Shown here: in pieces, positions 1 through 11,034 of the stretch | How positions within the stretch are numbered: position 1 is the first letter of the stretch | Layout of the letters: each line of letters opens with the position of its first letter | Assembly (NCBI GenBank): GCA_037178975.1 | Contig: JASJZH010000005.1 | Coordinates: forward strand, 3,720,001 to 3,784,000 | Source: Oscheius tipulae | Taxonomy: Eukaryota > Nematoda > Chromadorea > Rhabditida > Rhabditidae | Direction of reading: 5' to 3' | Length of the DNA stretch: 64,000 nucleotides | Made by a program: the position numbers and the translations under genes | The notes under the pieces: generated by a model | Database searches by the model: none | What the model saw: the letters and a program-made list of their open reading frames with translations, nothing else | What the model was told of the DNA's origin: nothing

Positions 1-113
1 CATGAACTCGGCGCAACCCATGCTCATAAAATTGTAACTGACTCTTTTTTGCCTGTAAAATATAAGTAATTCAGAACAGTTCGTACATCGCAAAGAAGTT
101 AGTTGACGTGGTG

Positions 114-1164
114 AGCATGTTCACGTTCTATACACTGGTCCGATCGGCTCCAATCTGTCGACGAGACATGACGGCGTTCAATAAGGATAATATGGTCGAT
201 GTGCTCGTCAGACTGCTGCACTGGAAATCTGCCCGTATATGGTTCATTAACAACATTGTGCTCAATGAGACGCTGTCTAGAGGCTATCTAACACATTTAG
301 CCACGGTCTCGGATGATGTGGTAAGCGCCAATTCTTCCTTTTCAAGCATATTTCCAGAAGTTCATCTATGTGAAATGCTTGGTGCATCTTATTCATCTTT
401 GCGTGAAAGGTCAAGACATCGTTTTTGACTTGATGACAGGTGTGTACTTCTTGTTTCGCTGACAAATCCAATTTAAGATCCTACGCCGTTTTTGAAGGCT
501 CTGCTCAACAAACGTCGCTCGAGCGAGCCCTTTGTGGTGGATCTTCTTCTCGAATCGCTAGTCGTTTTGTTCCGTGAAGAGAAGAGTAAGGAGCTTGCAG
601 ATCTTCTCTTCCATGTCTACAAACCAGCTCTGGTATGTTTTCGGTTTCTGACTTCAATATGCTTCTTCATACTGGCAACTTCTTGAAAGCCGTATCTTAT
701 GAGGATCGTCAGAATTATGAAGGACAAGCCGACGTATTGCAGCGCATTTTGTTGATCGGCACTGGAGCTCAAGACTTCATGGACGATGGTAGCAGTGACA
801 GCTCAGAAGTACATGACTGGTTTTATTCATTTTCACAACTATTTACAGTCACTGAAAATGGAAGAAGACTTGGCTGAGAGCGGCGATGATCAACCACTGG
901 ATTTGACCACTTCTCAAAGTTCCGTGACGACTCCCATGCTTGCTGAAAAACGCATCCTTCTACCCGAAGACTCGAACCCTCCAAACGAGCCGAAAAGGTC
1001 GCGTCTCAGCGAGAATGGAGGTATGTTTTTTGTTTGAGCAACTCATATCTTCTCCCTCAGAAGAAGATCCGGATCGTCTGTTGCTATCATTGCTCCCTTC
1101 ATGCACCAGTACTGACGATTGCAAGTCAATGGAGACGTCTCAGCCAGATAATAGCCAAGCATAA
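114..1164 (+). CDS. 3' part of an unrecognised multi-exon gene
   Basis: At least six exons can be chained in frame on the plus strand: 114 to about 321, about 358-450, 482-632, about 712-808, about 851-1020 and about 1063-1164. The introns between are 30-80 nt with GT and AG ends. The first half is helix-rich and leucine-rich, like an armadillo/HEAT-type solenoid. The second half is acidic and low in complexity (runs of D, E and S, then DLTTSQSS) and ends at TAA 1162-1164. The 5' end is open: the first exon may continue upstream of the window, or start at ATG 114. The architecture would suit the C-terminal end of a large scaffold or ubiquitin-pathway protein, but I do not recognise the family. 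Exon 4 has two possible acceptors; the one at about 711 keeps the frame. Confidence 0.45.
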
Positions 1165-1634
1165 TCAGAATACTCCCTATTTATTAGCCCTTGACCCCAA
1201 TATTTAGTCCCTTCCGTCTTATTCCCATACCGGTCCATACCTGTTGATCTACCATCTCGGTTACTCTAGTCTATTTCAAGCACCCAGTGCGTTCCTTCCC
1301 GACAAAACGTGTAGCCCCGCGGGTCATTTCTGTTTGTATCATATCTGTTTTCTATTAACTTTCTCCGATATATGTCGTGAATTGTCTTGCCCGGGAAAAT
1401 CTAAGACTGGTCATGCTCCCTTCCCTCGGTTTATTTTTGTTTTTATGAGGGAAATGCGGGTTTCCGTATAAAACAGGTGTTTCTTCTTTTAAGCTTTAAT
1501 TGACTGCGAAGACCTGTAAATAACCGTATAAACAGTTCTTCTAATTGTTCTTGTTGCTTTTAGGGGTTAGTTCTACATCAATATCTTGCAGAGTAATCAT
1601 CGTTTTCTCCTCAAACACTTGTGATTTTCTTCAA
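1165..1634. other. intergenic, no gene seen
   Basis: T/C-rich sequence between two plus-strand genes, presumably the 3'UTR of the upstream gene and the leader of THUMPD1. No ORF with coding character was found on either strand. Confidence 0.5.
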
Positions 1635-2707
1635 ATGGCTGATCGAAAACGCAAGCATGCTTGGAATAATTAGTAAGCCTTCCGTTCTCACCGAAGTAGT
1701 CGAATTTTAGCACTAAACAAAAGTCGGTCGAGGGCGGAATCAGTGGATTGTTCATCACGTGTGAAGGACAGGAGAAAAGAGCTTTGGCTGAGGCTTATAA
1801 CCTCATTGACGAAGTATTGGGAGAGCCGCCGGGACACCGTACGTTTTACTTATAAGAACAGTTATCCTCGTGTCGATGTCAGAAAGACTTTCTTTTTGGT
1901 GAGAACAGTAGCCATTTTTGTTGTCTTGTTTAGTTTGGCGGCTTTTTTCCTTTTGATCATTGAAGCTAATCTCGAACTGAACTCGTTGTTCAGACATCTA
2001 TAAAGGTCCAGTTCAGGAAGCCGGACGCCATCTGGTAGCGAGGAAGAAGACGTAGCAGACTCCATAAAGAAGGCTTGCACTGAGGCCAGAGACCAAAAAC
2101 CTAAGGCTAGAAGATGCCGCCAGCGGCCAACTGGAGTAAACAAATGTCTGTTCGTTACTGTCAAAGGTCTCCTGCTATCCGTTTCTTTATTTTGTCCGTT
2201 TTCAGATGCCGATGTAGTCGACCTTTCGGAAAAGTTGGTCGAACTGGCTCAGATTGCTCCGCGATGTCGCTATCTGCAGCGTGTTTTACCTGTTGAACAG
2301 ACGGCCGAATTCGATTTGAACAAGCTCTCTTCTATGATAGCAAAGGTTGCTTCCTTGCTAGCCTACACTAACGCGCTCGTTTTAGTGTGTTTCGGAGCAT
2401 CTCGTCAAAAAAGGAGACGATACATTTCCGCGCTACTCAATGGAATTCAAGGCTCGAAACAACGACAGTCTAAAGAAGGACACCGTTTTGAAGATGCTCA
2501 ACGATGCTGTCCTTGCCATGGCGCCCAGCGCTAAAGTCGATCTTACAAGTAAGTTCTCAGTCCGTTTTCTTTGCTGATATTGGGATTTCAGATCCTGAAA
2601 TAACCATCTTCGTGCAGCTGGTTAGAAAGACTCTGATGGTCGGAGCTGTCAGGAATTTCTACAGAATGCGCAAGTACAACATGCGTCCTGTTGTCGCTAA
2701 AAAGTAA
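1635..2707 (+). CDS. THUMPD1: THUMP domain protein 1 (TAN1 homologue)
   Basis: This is the adaptor that, in yeast (Tan1) and humans, brings the NAT10/Kre33 acetyltransferase to tRNA for N4-acetylcytidine formation. The first exon (1635-1672) encodes a basic start and is followed by a 38-nt intron. Exon 2 carries the conserved GGISGLFITC segment (family: LxGILITC) and EAYNLIDEV. Later exons carry VVDLSEKLVELAQIAPRC and RYLQRVLPV, matching the THUMP-domain region, then VDLTNPEITIFVQLV and FYRMRKYNMR, matching the family C-terminal signature. The stop is TAA 2705-2707. Introns at about 2166-2204, 2345-2386 and 2550-2592 have GT-AG ends. The exon 2/3 junction (about 1839-2026) is the least certain part. 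The protein lacks the long acidic tail of vertebrate orthologues. Confidence 0.9.
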
Positions 2708-3488
2708 GCTCTTTGTCTGCTTAAAACAGTTTTCAGGGATGAGCCTTCGAACTGATACGAACTTTCGTACTGTGCCCGTCTTCGTCCTTTTTTCTATCAA
2801 CTGTTGCACCTTTTATTTTGTTCTAATAAACAGTTTCATAAGAGTCAATTCTTCAGTTACATAGCAGAATTCCATTATGTTTTGCTAAGTCCTCAGCTGA
2901 GTATGAAGTTTTCTCTAAATTTCTTCTTGGAGTGCCGCCTATCTTCGTCCTTTGTGAGTAAGCATGCCCCGTTGCGAAACTTTTGGCGCGTTCCTCGGGA
3001 CTTCAACCGATCGTTTTCCTCTTTTCTTGGAGCGTAGCTCATTTCATTCTTACCATAGATATCTCGTGAAACATAAGCGTTTTGTCGAAATTTTAGGATA
3101 AATGTACACATTATTCCTTTCAACACTTTCTCATTCTCGAAGATCACCTTTCTTGTGGTGTGAAAAACTACGCTGTTAGCCTACAATTAGACACAAGTAC
3201 AACCCATTTCGTAAACGAAACGAAAAGCCGGGTGGGTTTTAGTATTAGGCGAACCGCAAGAGCAGATCCGCCTACAGTAATCTGCAGTTCGTGGCGGGAC
3301 CCTAATCCCGCAGCCAGTCCTTTAGCTACCGCTCACAACATCACTTTTCCTGCTGCCAATTGGTTTCATCCGGTTGAATCCATTCCCAACTTAGCTGCAG
3401 ACGCTGTAACTGATTTCTTTTGCCTTTTCGTGTAGTTTTTCTCACACTAATTTACGTAAATTCACGTTTAATTTTGCAGCTATTCGCT
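2708..3488. other. intergenic, no gene seen
   Basis: About 780 nt between THUMPD1 and DP. It contains an AATAAA at about 2825 that could serve THUMPD1, and ends with a pyrimidine-rich acceptor (TTTTGCAG, 3472-3479) nine nt before the DP start codon. Confidence 0.5.
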
Positions 3489-5097
3489 ATGGAAGGAACT
3501 AAAACGTATACTGTTCGATCTGTCAGCTCGGGAGCACCCTACCTAACGGATAACAGGCCAGTGCGAAGTTTTGTTGCTCAGGTGCGTTTGTCGGTCAGAT
3601 TCTTCTTTACAAAAGTTACTTCCAGGTTCGCAGACCTGTTTTTGTGCAAAATCAGGCTCGTCAGCAGCATCCCGTACAGCGTGTCGTCGTGCCTCCTATT
3701 CTTCCGGTTAGCCAACAGCCGCAGCAGGCGCTGAGGCGATTTGTCAGGTTGATTTTTGTATAATTTCATACTGAATGGGTTTAGTTCTCCTACTATCAAT
3801 TCTCAGCTGCGTTATGACTTGGACTTTGCCGATGCGAAGCGCTGTGCCGACAAATCCAAAGGACTTCGTCATTTCTCGACCAAAGTCTGTGAAAAGGTCA
3901 AGGAAAAGGGACGTACAAACTACAATGAGGTTGCTGATGAACTCGTCAACGAGTATTTCGACTCGCAGTCCACTATTCAAATCAACGATGTCTGTCACTT
4001 TGTCAGCATTTTCCATTAACTTATTCAGGAGAAGCACCAGTACGACATGAAGAACATTCGACGACGAGTCTACGATGCTTTGAACGTTCTTCTGGCGATG
4101 AACATCATTCAGAAGAACAAGAAGGTAACTTAGTCCCTTCATCTCCTTACTTGAATGTTTCAGGATATCATCTGGGTCGGTTTGCCGACCTCTACGGCCC
4201 AGGAGTTCAAACGTCTGGCTGAAGAAAAGGAAAAACGTGAAGAGAGAATGCGTGAGAAGACAGAAAATCTTCAAGAACTGGTCATCCAGTTGGTCGCCTA
4301 CAAGTCCCTCGTGGAGAAGAATCGAGAACGCGAGAGACAGGAAGGTCGTCCAAGCGACAATTCTGTTCTCTACCTCCCATACGTAATCATCAATACTGAA
4401 AAGAGGTCGGTGTCTTGGGTGCTTCTATACTCCTTTCACTTACAGAGCTATGGTGGACTGTCAAGTAGCCAATGACAAGTCAGAGTTCCTGTTCAATTTC
4501 GACCAGCCTTTCGAGATTCATGATGACGTGGAAGTGCTGAAACGACTGGGACTGGCTCACGGATTGGAGAGAGGAGAGATGTCCCAGGAGGTCACGGACA
4601 ACATCAAAAAGAATCTTCCTCCGTCTCTCAGAGATTTTGTCGACCAGATCATGAAAGGCTCGTATTTCCTCCTCATTCAACCCATCTTTTCTTCAGGCCA
4701 GGTAGAAATCCAACGCGATCAGGAGAAGCAGGTTCATTACTCCGTTCCGTCTGTTGGTTTAGCTGATACTAAGCCAGTCCCTCTTCTTCCTAATGCCGCA
4801 GCTCGTGCTCCAGTTGTGATTGCTCGTACTGTTCCGGGAAGCAAATATCAGCTGGTGAAGCCGATAAATGGACATGTAGGTTTGGGTCAATTCAAAGTCC
4901 AATGTAGTATTAGGCTGGAAATCGAGTACCATCCAATGCTCCGCTGGTCAGGGCAGAACAGAGAAGAACTTCTCTTCCTCAGTACGACGTCGTTGATCAG
5001 GTATCTACTGTTACCCCAGTTTGAACATACCTGTGGCTTGCAGGAAGAAGACGAGGAGATGCATGAGTACTATGAGGAAGTCTACGAAAATTCCTAG
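3489..5097 (+). CDS. TFDP1: transcription factor DP (E2F dimerisation partner)
   Basis: DP proteins heterodimerise with E2F and bind TTTSGCGC sites in cell-cycle promoters. The central exons encode the winged helix: [17 protein letters not shown], then [11 protein letters not shown], then the signature [18 protein letters not shown] with the RRRVYD recognition helix. The dimerisation coiled coil follows ([19 protein letters not shown]), then the DP-specific C-terminal domain ([26 protein letters not shown]), and an acidic tail ends at TAG 5095-5097. There are about nine exons with introns of roughly 35-45 nt. The first exon starts at ATG 3489, 9 nt after a strong 3' splice site. A TFDP1/2 versus other DP-paralogue assignment is not possible because invertebrates usually have a single DP. 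Confidence 0.93.
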
Positions 5098-6184
5098 AAA
5101 TCGTAAAAATATTCTAAACCATGTAACTAATGAAGTGGTTGAAAACCTGTTTTATGTATTGGGTTTGAGGTGCTAAAACACATTGCTGGCTGTGTGAACG
5201 AACATTCACATAATGTTTATAAACTGGGAAAGTATTCGGATCACTACTACTAGCAGAAACAGTGGTTCTTCTTATCGGCAACTCTAGGCTGGCCCAGCTC
5301 TATCCCAATACAGATGGCTGGCACACTCCACATGCGCGCCCATTCGCGTCCCAGACGGACTTGGGATCGGCTCCAAGACACGCACGAACTCGGGCATTGG
5401 GACCAATCTTGCGAAGACCGATTCAGGAAAGCTGGCGAGCTTCAATTTACTGAAAAATAGAGTTAGTGGGGTTTGAAAGATTCAGCTACTAGCTAAGGAG
5501 ATCGTGGCTGCAGTTTAACTCTAACTAAAAGTCAGAGGTCTCGTCTAGACGATGTGGAAGCAGAAATGTCATGGTATGAGAGTGAGCTTATCTTTTCAGC
5601 TGCAGCCCCCTCCTTTTAGTATTGTGACTTGAGAAAAACATTACAGTAATGAAAGCGTTATGGTGTCTGGTAGACTCTGTTCGTTTGTGGATTTGTCCGG
5701 GATCTCGAAACAGAAGCAAAGCAAAGAGCTATACAATGCTGTTCTAAATTGTCGCCAACTAATTGAGCTGGACAACAACTCAGAAAAGGGACGAAGAAGA
5801 GAAATGTTGCTCACGCGTAGAGGCAGTAAGACAGAGGCAAGGCGACAGAGACTTAGACGCACAAAGGGATCGACAGAAAAACAGAGACTAAGAGAGAAAC
5901 AGAGACACATACAGAGTAAGGAAGAAACAGAAACGGAAGGACAGAGTAAAGAAGAATTAGAGGCAAGCAAAGATATAGAAGGACGGACAGAAAGGTAGAG
6001 TAAGAGAGAAGCAAAGTGACAAAGAACTTTCAATTACTTTCAATCGCTTACTATTTCCCAAACTCAAGAAGCGGCATTTACATAGAGCATGAAAATAGAG
6101 GTAGTAGCGGCGTCGCCCAATGGCGGAGGCGACTAGCATTATAGTAAACATCGAATAGATATAATTTTTATTTATGTTCATGAA
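5098..6184. other. intergenic; purine-rich low-complexity tract
   Basis: No convincing gene. From about 5820 to 6015 the plus strand is strongly purine-biased, with irregular repeats of CAGAGA/GAAACAGAG units. This keeps one frame open for 112 codons (5660-5998), but the predicted peptide is only a K/R/E/Q low-complexity string with no splice context, so I do not call it a gene. Confidence 0.5.
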
Positions 6185-7479
6185 TCAAAATATCTCGGCC
6201 AAGCCGGCCGCATCGCATCGTCTTCTTCTTGAGGTTCTAGGCCAGGTCCGTCGACCAATCCTCTTGTATTTCGTCTCGGAGCTGGTACTTCGTGACATCT
6301 GTCCGGATCCGAGGCTGTCTTCTCTAATAAATTCCTTGACCAATACTTTAGTGGGAAAAAGAAGTGTTTTCACCTGCATACTGTCATATTTCGAAGAATA
6401 TTTTGTAGAGTCAGCTGTTTGTCTAGAAGAGCCGCGTCGGAAAAGAATGGACCGATTGACCGTCTGAAAGTACAACTTGAGTCTTGAAAATTGACAAGGA
6501 GCTACCTCTGTAGTCGAACACAGCACGCTGTCGATCCCAAACTGACTCCCAGCTCGTGTGTGAAACACCTGAATTAGATGATACACACCGAAAATTTACC
6601 AAGCTCACCTCAAAAATCGATCACTTTCACCGCCTGTTTGGATATGTAAGGCGAAATAGGGTAAATTGAACGAGACCATATCGATCGAGTATATTATAGG
6701 AACACCGGGTATCTGTGCACGCGGAATACCCTTCCTTGCCAACTCGAATGCTTTTTGACTCTGAAAAACGACTGTGGACGGAACAGACGAGGGAACACCT
6801 GCATATCGACATTAGCAGATTCGAAGGCAGTACGGCGATATTGTGACTGGATCCTCGACAGCATCTTGGCTAGCTGGTATTTGGTAATATGATCTGAGCA
6901 ACCGTTTTACATATTCGCAGACAGTAGTTACCGTAATCTGTTCGTAACGTGACTTTCCCTTTTATCTCGTGCTGGAGAGTTTCTCGTCCAAACATCCCTT
7001 CGATCCGATAGTGGTTGAGCCATGACTTTGACATCAATCCGGACAGCTCGTCGCAAAAATTATTGACTCCGAATACTGAAAGCGGGATGGTTGGTTTACA
7101 AAAAAAAAAGAAAACTTACAGCATACACCAGATGAGGAAGGCTCGAGGTACATCATCTCCTCCAGTCGCAAATCATTAGCAAGGAGCTCCTCACCAACAA
7201 CCAGCGGGTGATGAGCGTAGTCTGTCTGTACACGCTCTCCAACTACGACGAGAGAACCAGAAAGGGGATGCTGTTCGACAATGGGAACTTGGATAACCGG
7301 CAGCTCTCGTTGCACGATCTAGAAGACAATGGGAACGAGATGAAGAAGTGTACCGTCTGCTCTCCTGTACTACAAATTTTCCGTAGGAGCAATCGCTTGA
7401 GAGCAGCCATGGAAAGCTCACTAGGCTTGTAGACACAAAGAAGACCATCGAGAGCGGCGAGAAGTTTTCTGTGATGCAT
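6185..7479 (-). CDS. TRUB2: TruB-family pseudouridine synthase-like protein (TRUB2-like)
   Basis: TRUB2 is a mitochondrial member of the TruB pseudouridine synthase family, involved in mt-mRNA modification and mitoribosome assembly. The start is taken at ATG 7479 because it lies 2 nt after TTGGTTAG and is followed by LDGLLCVYKP, the family N-terminal motif (GlfavyKPpG). Further exons carry HPLVVGE, MYLEPSSSGVC, HYRIEGMFGRETL and YSIDMVSFNLPYFALHIQ, collinear with TRUB2. The final segment with GSQFGIDSVLCSTTEVA matches the region after the catalytic domain. In the RLDxxASGV motif the catalytic Asp is replaced by Glu and the Arg by Tyr (YLEPSSSGV, about 7140). The C-terminal exon boundaries and the exact stop (6185) are approximate. 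Confidence 0.72.
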
Positions 7480-7590
7480 TCTAACCAAGAAGAGTAGCCA
7501 CTTTGGGATGATACATGTACGCAATGGAAAAGACTACTAAAAATGTACACGCAGGGCATAATAACAAGATTTTATCGTAACAACAACAAT

Positions 7591-8607
7591 TTAGTGCTTT
7601 TTCTGAGCGAGACGTCTGTCGCGTTCCTCAGCAATAGAGAGACGAATACCCTTTCCGGCAGGTAGGGAAACTAGCGAGTCAGTTCCTTTTCCGACGACGA
7701 AGACATTCGAGACACTGAAAGACAGTTGAATTAGAAGATTTTTTGGTCCAAAAATAGCGACGAGTTGTCCTTTTTTAGTTTTGAGATTTCAAAAAAGGAC
7801 CTACCTGGGCCGGCTGTTATGGCTTTAGCCCCCCGACCTTCTCTCTCCTTGCCAAAAACTTACCGGGTGGCAAAGGAGTGTCCAGCAGCATCCTTGATGT
7901 GGATGATATCGAAAGATCCGGGCAGACGCTCTCTATGTCCAATGACTCCGATACGTCCAACGTTACGTCCTCCGGTAACCATGGCGAGATTTCCGGGCTC
8001 GAATTTGACAAAATCGGTCATTTTGCCAGTCTTCAAGTCGAGGACGAGGGTGTCATTAACCTACAACATGTAATAGGAAAAAAGAATGGAACAAAAGCTA
8101 CCTTGACATGAGGATCGGGATAACGGATAGTGCGGCCATCAGTGGTTGTGAGATAAGGAATTCCCTTGACAGCGGTGTGAAGACCACGGACCTTGCAGAG
8201 CTTGAACTGTCCCTCGGCAGCGGTGATACGATGCGTGGTGAATCGTCCCTTGGCGTCGTAGAGAAGACGGAAAGTCTCGTTGGTCCTCTCAATAGAAATA
8301 ACGTCTGAAAAACTTGCAATTAGGTAAAAAAAAAATGGCGCTTACCCATGAATCCAGCAGGGAACTTGTGGTCGGTGCGGACCTTGCCATCAACACGGAT
8401 GACGCGCTGCTTCAGAATCTGCTTAACCTCAGTGTAGTTGAGGGCGTACTTCAGACGATTACGAAGGAAGAGGTTCAAGGGAAGGCATTCGCGGAGCTTG
8501 TGCGGTCCAGAGCGAGGGCGGACAGCGAATACTCCTCCGAGTTTGTCCAGCATCCAATGATGGGGAGCGGCGAGGCGCTTGAGATGCTTCTTCGGTCCAC
8601 GAACCAT
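7591..8607 (-). CDS. RPS4: 40S ribosomal protein S4
   Basis: This small-subunit ribosomal protein contains S4 and KOW-type domains. It starts [20 protein letters not shown] at 8607, exactly as in animal RPS4. Internal landmarks are [30 protein letters not shown] (split by an intron at about 8304-8345), [14 protein letters not shown]-like text, [18 protein letters not shown] and the C-terminal [19 protein letters not shown], ending at the stop 7591-7593. There are four exons. The introns at about 8062-8101 and 8304-8345 are short and the last (about 7717-7863) is about 147 nt. Full length for the family, with no broken motif. Confidence 0.96.
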
Positions 8608-8993
8608 TTTTTGATGGGTACCCTAAGCTGGAAATTCGAGGTTCAATATATAGGGAAAAGATTCGCAAAATAGAGCGTGAACAGCAGCGAGATGCTCGAA
8701 TGCTTATTTTTCATTCACGAAACGATGGGAAGGATTTAGAGTTTATAAAAAGTAGCGAAACGAGCGGTAGGACAAAAATGAAAAGGAATATAGAAATTTT
8801 GGGCCAAAAACCCTTTTGCCGATCGGAATACGTATCGTTGTGGGACCCGAGGCGCTCAGTCCTTGACACAGTCCTTTAAAAGGCGGCCGAAATTTGAAAT
8901 CTCTCAAGGACCGAATATTTTCACAGCAAATGCTTACTTTTTTCCTTCGTTTATTTTCTTGCCATTGAGTAAAAATGTTTTTTTTTTTCAGAA
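8608..8993. other. divergent intergenic region RPS4 / POLR2K
   Basis: About 385 nt separate the divergent RPS4 and POLR2K genes and must hold both promoters. The POLR2K side ends in a long T tract and CAG (8980-8991), two nt before its ATG. No further gene. Confidence 0.55.
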
Positions 8994-9659
8994 ATGGACG
9001 GTTCTATGACGCCGGGAGGAGCGACCGCAGCGATTAAGAGCAACAGTATGATCTACATTTGTGGTGGTTTGTTTTCCACTTTGGTTCTCGTCCCAGTTCT
9101 GTTTTGAACCTAATGCAAGTTTCTTGTACACAAAAACTCTTACTGCAGCTATTTCGTGCAGCTTTGACTTAAAATGACTGGATGGGAATGATTCTCAACT
9201 TTCGACTGCGTTACCGTGACCTTTTGGGGTTGTCGAAATTTGTTGACGGGGTGGATAACGCTACAAATTTTCATCGAATTGATCTAATAATATCAGTGAG
9301 CGTGAACTCTTTGTAGAGGTGGGGAAAAAGTTTCGTGATAGCCGCGAGTAAAACAGTCGATCACATTAACATGAGTTTGTCTACTACGTAAAAACGTCAG
9401 TTAAATTTCTGAAAAATTTTATTTCGGTTGTCCTCAGTTTTGACTCTTCTAACTTGATCCAGAGCGACGTCGCAGACGGCTGGTAATTTTTTATTTTCCA
9501 GAGTGCCACAAAGAAAATGAGATTCGACCAAAAGATGCAATCCGCTGCCGTGAATGTGGATATCGAATTCTATTCAAGAAAAGATGCCGTAAACGTGAGT
9601 TCCTCTTCCTGTTCTTCATGAAAAACATCTTTTCAGTAATGGTCTACGACGCCCGCTGA
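8994..9659 (+). CDS. POLR2K: RNA polymerase I/II/III subunit RPABC4 (RPB12)
   Basis: This small zinc-ribbon subunit is shared by all three nuclear RNA polymerases. The spliced product is about 62 residues, the usual size. [20 protein letters not shown] and CRECGYRILFKKR give the CxxC...CxxC zinc ribbon, and the C-terminus LMVYDAR is the family ending (V-x-DAR). Exons are 8994-9066, 9502-9594 and 9637-9659. The first intron (435 nt, 9067-9501) is unusually long for this window, and the second is 42 nt. The first intron splits the Gly-Glu of ICGEC. The start codon follows a pyrimidine-rich AG by two nucleotides. Confidence 0.95.
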
Positions 9660-11034
9660 TTATCATTCGATGGCAGAAGCACGTCTCTTTCATGTTGAGT
9701 TTCTACTTTATATTGTTTTGTTTACGCGGAAAGTAAATTCGAAGGTCTTTGGCTTACACATTTTACTTCGAGCCCAGGTGGTTGGGTTGTCACGACTTTT
9801 CGAAAACCAGTCGAACGGAGAACTTCTGAGGAGTACCCGAATGTGTTGGAGATACAGAGGAAGAGGAACTTGGTCGACAGAACTGAACTTCAGCAACAGT
9901 ATTAACTTCCTGAACCTCTGAGAAATGAATCTGTGCGCTTTTACTCATCACTGAATCACTTAAAATCATTCTATGAAAAAGTCTTCCTCTAAACATATCC
10001 ACCCCTTTCGGCCGTCAAGTTGTTTGTTCCCCTCTCCGGGCTCGGCTATTTTCTGGGATTAAAATAAACAATTGGACGCGGGTCCCTCCCCGAAATGTGC
10101 AGCGATGCCCTTGCATCCTATTGATCGCGCTGTGGTCGGCCTCTGCAGTCTCCGCTCTCTCTCCGTACTCTCGCTCTCCCCCAGCCCCGACACATTGCCC
10201 CAATGCATACAGGGCACGCCTCACTTTATACTCTTTCTGACTAACCGTCAACTTTTCTCGTCAAATATCAGTAGGAGTTTGTATGTCACGATGGGCTATC
10301 GATTGGTCAGCGCTCATTGAACAAGCTCTGACCCCTACTAGCCTTTTTTCGAACGAATTCTTAGCGCCAAAACGGTTGGGCGACAGTTCCTCTCCGCTTA
10401 CTTCGTTCTTTAGCAGCCCCTTTATTGATTACAGTAGAACGAGCTATCCAGTTCAAGACAACTATTTACTTTGTTTTCAAACCTTTCTCTCTAAACATTT
10501 GCTGATAACACCTCTTTTCATACTATCGATAAGAAGACGTTTTTGGGAATTCATTCCAACTGAATCCCTATTATCAGCGCTCTTGCTATGGATTTTGGGG
10601 CATTCCTGTAATATTGATCTTCATTTCATATATTTCCCGGGCACTCTATCGCTTGAAGGATTTCTGGCTATGTAACTTGTATGTTTACTCTTTTCTTCCG
10701 CTTTCTACGTGACTAAGCCTTGTAGCCTCGGAAAGTTAGGGAAGACCAATTTATGGGAAGCTAGCTTGAATCTGGAATTCGGCTTGTTTACGTCGTATTG
10801 TAGTGGTATTTGGGAGTTCCAGGCCATCAACTGAGCCCAAAACAACTTCTAAATAGATTCCATTCTCAACATTCTCGCGCTGTTCTCTTTGTCTCCTCGT
10901 TTCTGTTTGTCCAGAGTCGGTCTTCCGAGATTCTTCACTGCTGATCAAAGCAGTTTCCTTCTCATTTATTCCCAAAATCCTTCCAGAAAAAAGACCATTT
11001 CAGATCTCCGTTCCCTAATAATAGACCTTCCCAA
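9660..11034. other. intergenic / upstream region of alpha-spectrin
   Basis: Almost 1.4 kb with no coding signal I trust. The stretch 10070-10210 is GC- and CT-rich. A pyrimidine-AG acceptor at about 11001-11003 lies 31 nt upstream of the spectrin ATG. Likely contains the spectrin promoter. Confidence 0.45.

Noticed and set aside
5660-5998. 112-codon plus-strand ORF
   Set aside because: It lies in a purine-rich repetitive tract; the peptide is low-complexity K/R/E/Q with no splice sites or family, as expected from base composition alone.
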